From Oscillospiraceae bacterium (GTDB lineage: Bacteria > Bacillota_A > Clostridia > Oscillospirales > Oscillospiraceae): DNA of 22,296 bases. A model generated the notes under the pieces. It was not told where the DNA came from. It saw only the letters and a program-made list of their open reading frames with translations, and did not search any database. The position numbers and the translations under genes were made by a program. Shown here piece by piece: positions 20,801 through 22,296 of this stretch. Where the stretch lies: contig SVLA01000014.1 of NCBI GenBank assembly GCA_015068175.1, positions 1-22,296 of the forward strand, read 5' to 3'. Each line of letters opens with the position of its first letter. Position 1 is the first letter of the stretch.

Positions 20801-21282
20801 TCATTACGAGCATGGACGGCGTCATTAATACCACCGTCTGCGAAGACTCCGCGGACATGGTGGATAATATGATGACGGCCCTGGACATGATCGTGGTGGT
20901 CATTGTGTTCTCGGCCGGCCTCCTGGGCGCCATTGTCCTTTATAACCTGACCAACATCAACATCAACGAGCGCATTCGCGAGATCGCCACCATCAAGGTT
21001 CTGGGATTCCGGGCAGGGGAGACCTCTGCTTATGTGTTTAAGGAGAATATCCTCCTGACTGTGTTCGGTATGTTCCTGGGTCTGCCTTTGGGACGTTGGT
21101 TCCTGGGATTCATCGTGGAGCGGTTGAAGATCGATATGGTTTGGTTCAAGACCCGGCTCAACCTCCCGTCCTACCTTTACGCCATGGCCCTGACCTTGCT
21201 GTGTGCCACGGTGGTGGATTTCATCTTCCACCATAAGCTCCAGAAGATCAACATGGCAGAAGCGCTGAAATCCGTTGAATAA
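17851..21282 (+). CDS. FtsX/MacB-type ABC permease with very long extracytoplasmic coiled coil
   Basis: The 1143-residue permease has two FtsX halves. Helix 1 is at about 24-42, then a large external part, then three helices at about 620-640, 664-690 and 713-735. The second half repeats this with a helix at about 786-805, an external domain to about 1000, and three helices at 1008-1035, 1065-1085 and 1108-1128. Residues about 255-585 form an uninterrupted heptad-patterned coiled coil rich in Glu, Gln, Ala and Leu, inserted between the first periplasmic-like domain and helix 2. TMVEEERTQIGTLKALGHSK-like and INERIREIATIKVLGF are the two cytosolic coupling segments. The ATG at 17851 has GGAG 5 bp upstream; 17857 is an alternative that overlaps the ATPase stop. 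Likely role: mechanical coupling across the membrane, or export of an unknown substrate. Confidence 0.92.
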   Translation: MVMKKNRMRTNLSRSILRSLGRYIAIVAIIALGCSLFMGLKITKRDMVATGQDYTDQQNMFDLHLLNTYGWTQEQVDKVKDLDGIVDAEGSVYLDAFVKGDSGTDSVYRLYSMPEKVNKVYLLSGEMPSAPDECLVDGEMFGDSIIGEEITVTAGNDPDTLDSLRYHTYTVVGRISSPIYMDLTRGSTTLGSGSVSSYVYLAAEAFNVDYFTGIYATLEGDWTVYSEEYNDFMDSMAETLMPSVELLAQLRFDKLIGDAEQEYADGLREYEDGLREYENGRAEALQALADALAELEKAQADIDEGWIQVNDGEIQLNDAQKQLDDARKQLDAAMLELENGKVEAFTQIADAYQDLADNEKLVKDSLSQITDGLAQIDDGLAQIESGLSQIETSLPLLEMMIGLQQTQVEYTQQSLEAAKRLGNERLIESLEATLAEQTATLEEYQSQYDEAVATQEQLLSTQAELEAQRVELAATEKTLRESLTAIEDGHAQLQTQKAVLENQFAAAAAKINAGYLELDAGQRELDEKKTEWAAGRQELMDGQAELDAARLEYEQGKADAEAELAEAKAKLDDAAIQLEDARKTIDGMTGPDTFVLTRNTNAGYLALDSNSDIVDGIAEILPVFFLLIASLVCITTMTRMVEEERTQIGTLKALGHSKGAIMGKYLWYSASAAILGCSLGCLVGCTFFPNLLWNAYGILFNIRPTVVLTMDWQLCLGITAAYIACSTFVTWYCCYRTLREVPAELIRPKAPEIGRKSLMEKLPFWKHMSFLNKVMLRNVFRYKQRLLMMLIGIGGCTALLLTGFGMRDTIIDIANIQFSEVNHFDIEVYFSEGRTEEQKDQFLADLKAEGITNKVGFFYQTSVEMGFDGQARDVYLISAEDGIKNYLSFKRNGEEFDMPGHGEALISVGISEIMGIKLGDTITVRDADMRTMILKVSGIYENHVQNFCIVSPQTMEDQWGAVPADQMAFLLVKNGVDVHEANAFITSMDGVINTTVCEDSADMVDNMMTALDMIVVVIVFSAGLLGAIVLYNLTNININERIREIATIKVLGFRAGETSAYVFKENILLTVFGMFLGLPLGRWFLGFIVERLKIDMVWFKTRLNLPSYLYAMALTLLCATVVDFIFHHKLQKINMAEALKSVE
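18637..18699 (+). repeat. Three tandem 21-bp units in the permease coiled coil
   Basis: Units at 18637-18657, 18658-18678 and 18679-18699 encode YADGLRE, YEDGLRE and YENGRAE, one heptad each. DNA identity is partial but the heptad register is exact, as in slippage-driven growth of a coiled coil. Confidence 0.75.
18952..19035 (+). repeat. Four tandem 21-bp units in the permease coiled coil
   Basis: Units begin at 18952, 18973, 18994 and 19015. They encode QITDGLA, QIDDGLA, QIESGLS and QIETSLP. The first two differ at only a few bases, in the QITD/QIDD part, so duplication looks recent; the last two have drifted. Confidence 0.85.
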
Positions 21283-21286
21283 TGAA

Positions 21287-21318
21287 AATGCCTATGGCCG
21301 TTAAAGACCATAGGCATT
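21287..21318. terminator. Bidirectional terminator between permease and GNAT genes
   Basis: An 11-bp inverted repeat AATGCCTATGG (21287-21297) / CCATAGGCATT (21308-21318) with a 10-base loop starts 4 bp after the permease stop codon and ends 2 bp from the end of the convergent GNAT gene. Plus-strand tail CATTATTTTG and minus-strand tail TTCATTATTC are both T-rich, so it can serve both genes. Confidence 0.8.
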
Positions 21319-21320
21319 CA

Positions 21321-22136
21321 TTATTTTGTGAAATAACTGCGGGTGATACCTTTGTTAACAAAGCCCGTCTTTTCATAAAACCGCTGTGCAATCGTGTTAT
21401 TCCTGGCTGTATCCGTGTCGAACCGCCGGATCCCACGGCAATAGAGATTGGAAAAAAGTGCTTGTAGTCCGTTGGTACCGATCCCTTGATGCCGCAAATG
21501 CTCTGCGATGCAGATCCACCGCAGATAGGCGATGTCCCTCTGGGGCAGAAAATGGACTTGGCCCCAGCCGACTTCTTCGCCTTTGAGAAGAATGGCAAAA
21601 TCCCGGCATCCGCCGTTTGTCAGAGGCTTCCATGCAATACTGACCGAGTCGCAGAGGAGATCCTGCTTCGTCAAAGTCCGTGCGTAGTAAACGTTTTCAT
21701 GCTCCACCATGAATCCGTTGCTCAGCAGAAGCTGATGGATATGATCATCCTGTTCATGGAGTTTACCGTGGCGTCCGCAGGCGCTCATGCCGAAGTAATG
21801 GAAGTAAGCATGGATCCGTTCGTTCCGGCCCAAGCTGCCCATGGCAAGGTCCAGCAGATGCTGGCCTTCTTGTGGATTTTCGTAGCAAATGGATCGGATC
21901 ACACGATGACTTACTTCCGGAGTCAGCGCGCCATGGTCATCAAAACCGAAGGCGGTGATGCCATACTGGATATATCCGGAATCCGTAACGGCTTCTTCCA
22001 GTACGCTGAACAGCTTTCGTCCGTCGCTGTCTGTGTCGTAATACATGGAGCGATTCCATGTATCCTGATCCATGTCGAAATGATAAGGTGCGCGATGGTG
22101 CTTTCGCCAAAGCGCAAAAATGTCATTAGTGTCCAT
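21321..22136 (-). CDS. GNAT-family N-acetyltransferase, two-part
   Basis: A 271-residue protein whose C-terminal half is a clear acetyltransferase. The strand IAYLRWICIAEHLRHQGIGTNGLQAL holds the acetyl-CoA pyrophosphate loop Q-G-I-G-T (split here over residues about 205-230), and NNTIAQRFYEKTGFVNKGI is the closing segment. The N-terminal roughly 150 residues (with LLSNGFMVEHENVYYARTL) look like a degenerate second GNAT-like unit, so this may be a tandem-GNAT protein. The acceptor is unknown. ATG 22136 lies inside the last codons of aroQ and overlaps it by 11 bp, with only a weak GAGAG ribosome site, so translation is probably coupled to aroQ. Its end lies next to the shared terminator at 21287-21318. 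Confidence 0.87.
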   Translation of the reverse strand: MDTNDIFALWRKHHRAPYHFDMDQDTWNRSMYYDTDSDGRKLFSVLEEAVTDSGYIQYGITAFGFDDHGALTPEVSHRVIRSICYENPQEGQHLLDLAMGSLGRNERIHAYFHYFGMSACGRHGKLHEQDDHIHQLLLSNGFMVEHENVYYARTLTKQDLLCDSVSIAWKPLTNGGCRDFAILLKGEEVGWGQVHFLPQRDIAYLRWICIAEHLRHQGIGTNGLQALFSNLYCRGIRRFDTDTARNNTIAQRFYEKTGFVNKGITRSYFTK

Positions 22137-22296
22137 AACGTTCTCTCAAATAAAGAATGGCTTCCCGGTAACCGTCAAGGCCATGGCCTTTGATGGTCTT
22201 TTCGCAGTAAAGACCGGCATAGGACACCTGCCGGAAAGGTTCCCGGCTGTCCACGTCGGATATGTGGACCTCCACCGCGGGAATGCCCACCGCTTT
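22126..22296 (-). CDS. aroQ: 3-dehydroquinate dehydratase type II, C-terminal part (cut by window edge)
   Basis: The last 56 codons lie in the window and the start is beyond its right edge. AVEVHISDVDSREPFRQVSY carries the type II dehydroquinase active-site block, with the substrate-contacting histidine, the Ile-Ser-(Asn/Asp) element and the R-E-x-F-R motif. IKGHGLDGYREAILYL matches the family's I-x-G-x-G...GY-x-x-A-L end. The enzyme removes water from 3-dehydroquinate in the shikimate pathway and forms a dodecamer. The usual Asn in HISN is Asp here and the common second Arg/Val is changed, mild deviations only. The stop codon (22128-22126) overlaps the start of the downstream GNAT gene. Other shikimate genes probably lie beyond the edge. 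Confidence 0.9.
   Translation of the reverse strand, partial: KAVGIPAVEVHISDVDSREPFRQVSYAGLYCEKTIKGHGLDGYREAILYLRERYGH

Noticed and set aside
21486..22193. 235-codon plus-strand open frame at the right end
   Set aside because: It is antisense to the GNAT gene and aroQ, both recognised by family motifs, and it has no domain of its own.
1..22296. Search by eye for CRISPR arrays, transposase genes, integrase genes, tRNA or rRNA genes and riboswitches
   Set aside because: None was found; the repeats present are short coding or leader tandem units, and intergenic gaps are too small or lack the needed structure.

Overview
The window looks like a piece of a low-GC-Gram-positive (Bacillota) chromosome, most likely an anaerobic gut-type Clostridia of the Oscillospirales kind, although its own base composition is rather GC-rich. 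The reasons are strong AGGAGG-type ribosome binding sites, near-consensus sigma-A promoters (TTGACA/TATAAT with 17-bp spacers), a class III glutamine synthetase, an oxygen-sensitive NrdG activase, a YugP-type membrane zinc peptidase, a TIGR04255 protein and a Met-gamma-lyase ('aluminium resistance') family enzyme. The taxonomic call is inference from gene content. I see no rRNA, tRNA, CRISPR array, insertion sequence, prophage or replication origin. The genes are tightly packed and no gene-free stretch exceeds 300 bases.

Left part, minus strand (1-4884): the 5' end of a DMT/EamA-type transporter; a PLP-dependent Met-gamma-lyase-family enzyme; an AbrB/SpoVT-type regulator broken by a one-base deletion immediately upstream of it; a secreted lipoprotein; a YugP-like zinc peptidase in an operon with a TIGR04255 protein; and a TIGR01212 (YtqA/YhcC-like) radical SAM enzyme with a GTG start.

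Middle, plus strand (5023-11763): an ECF-type sigma factor overlapping a membrane-anchored beta-propeller protein (a candidate signal sensor or anti-sigma pair); thioredoxin; a tightly overlapping PAP2 phosphatase - nrdG - dut cluster, the last two genes acting on deoxynucleotide pools; and a Na/phosphate cotransporter with a PhoU-like tail. A perfect palindromic terminator separates the last from a convergent class III glutamine synthetase (minus, 11814-13907).

Right part (14076-22296): divergent from glutamine synthetase, three genes coupled by TGATG junctions encode an AspT-type aminotransferase, a LUD-domain protein with a Cys cluster, and a GtrA-like membrane protein. An AT-richer GNAT gene on the minus strand follows. 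Then comes a two-gene ABC exporter operon whose 1143-residue permease carries a very long extracytoplasmic coiled coil built partly from 21-bp tandem repeats. The window ends with a GNAT gene overlapping the 3' end of aroQ (minus strand).

Most of the window is housekeeping or core metabolism. The parts most worth a second look are the sigma factor/beta-propeller pair, the frameshifted AbrB gene with its 9-bp leader repeats, two hairpins that hold the -35 box of the next promoter in their loop, the coiled-coil ABC permease, and the aminotransferase-LUD-GtrA cluster.
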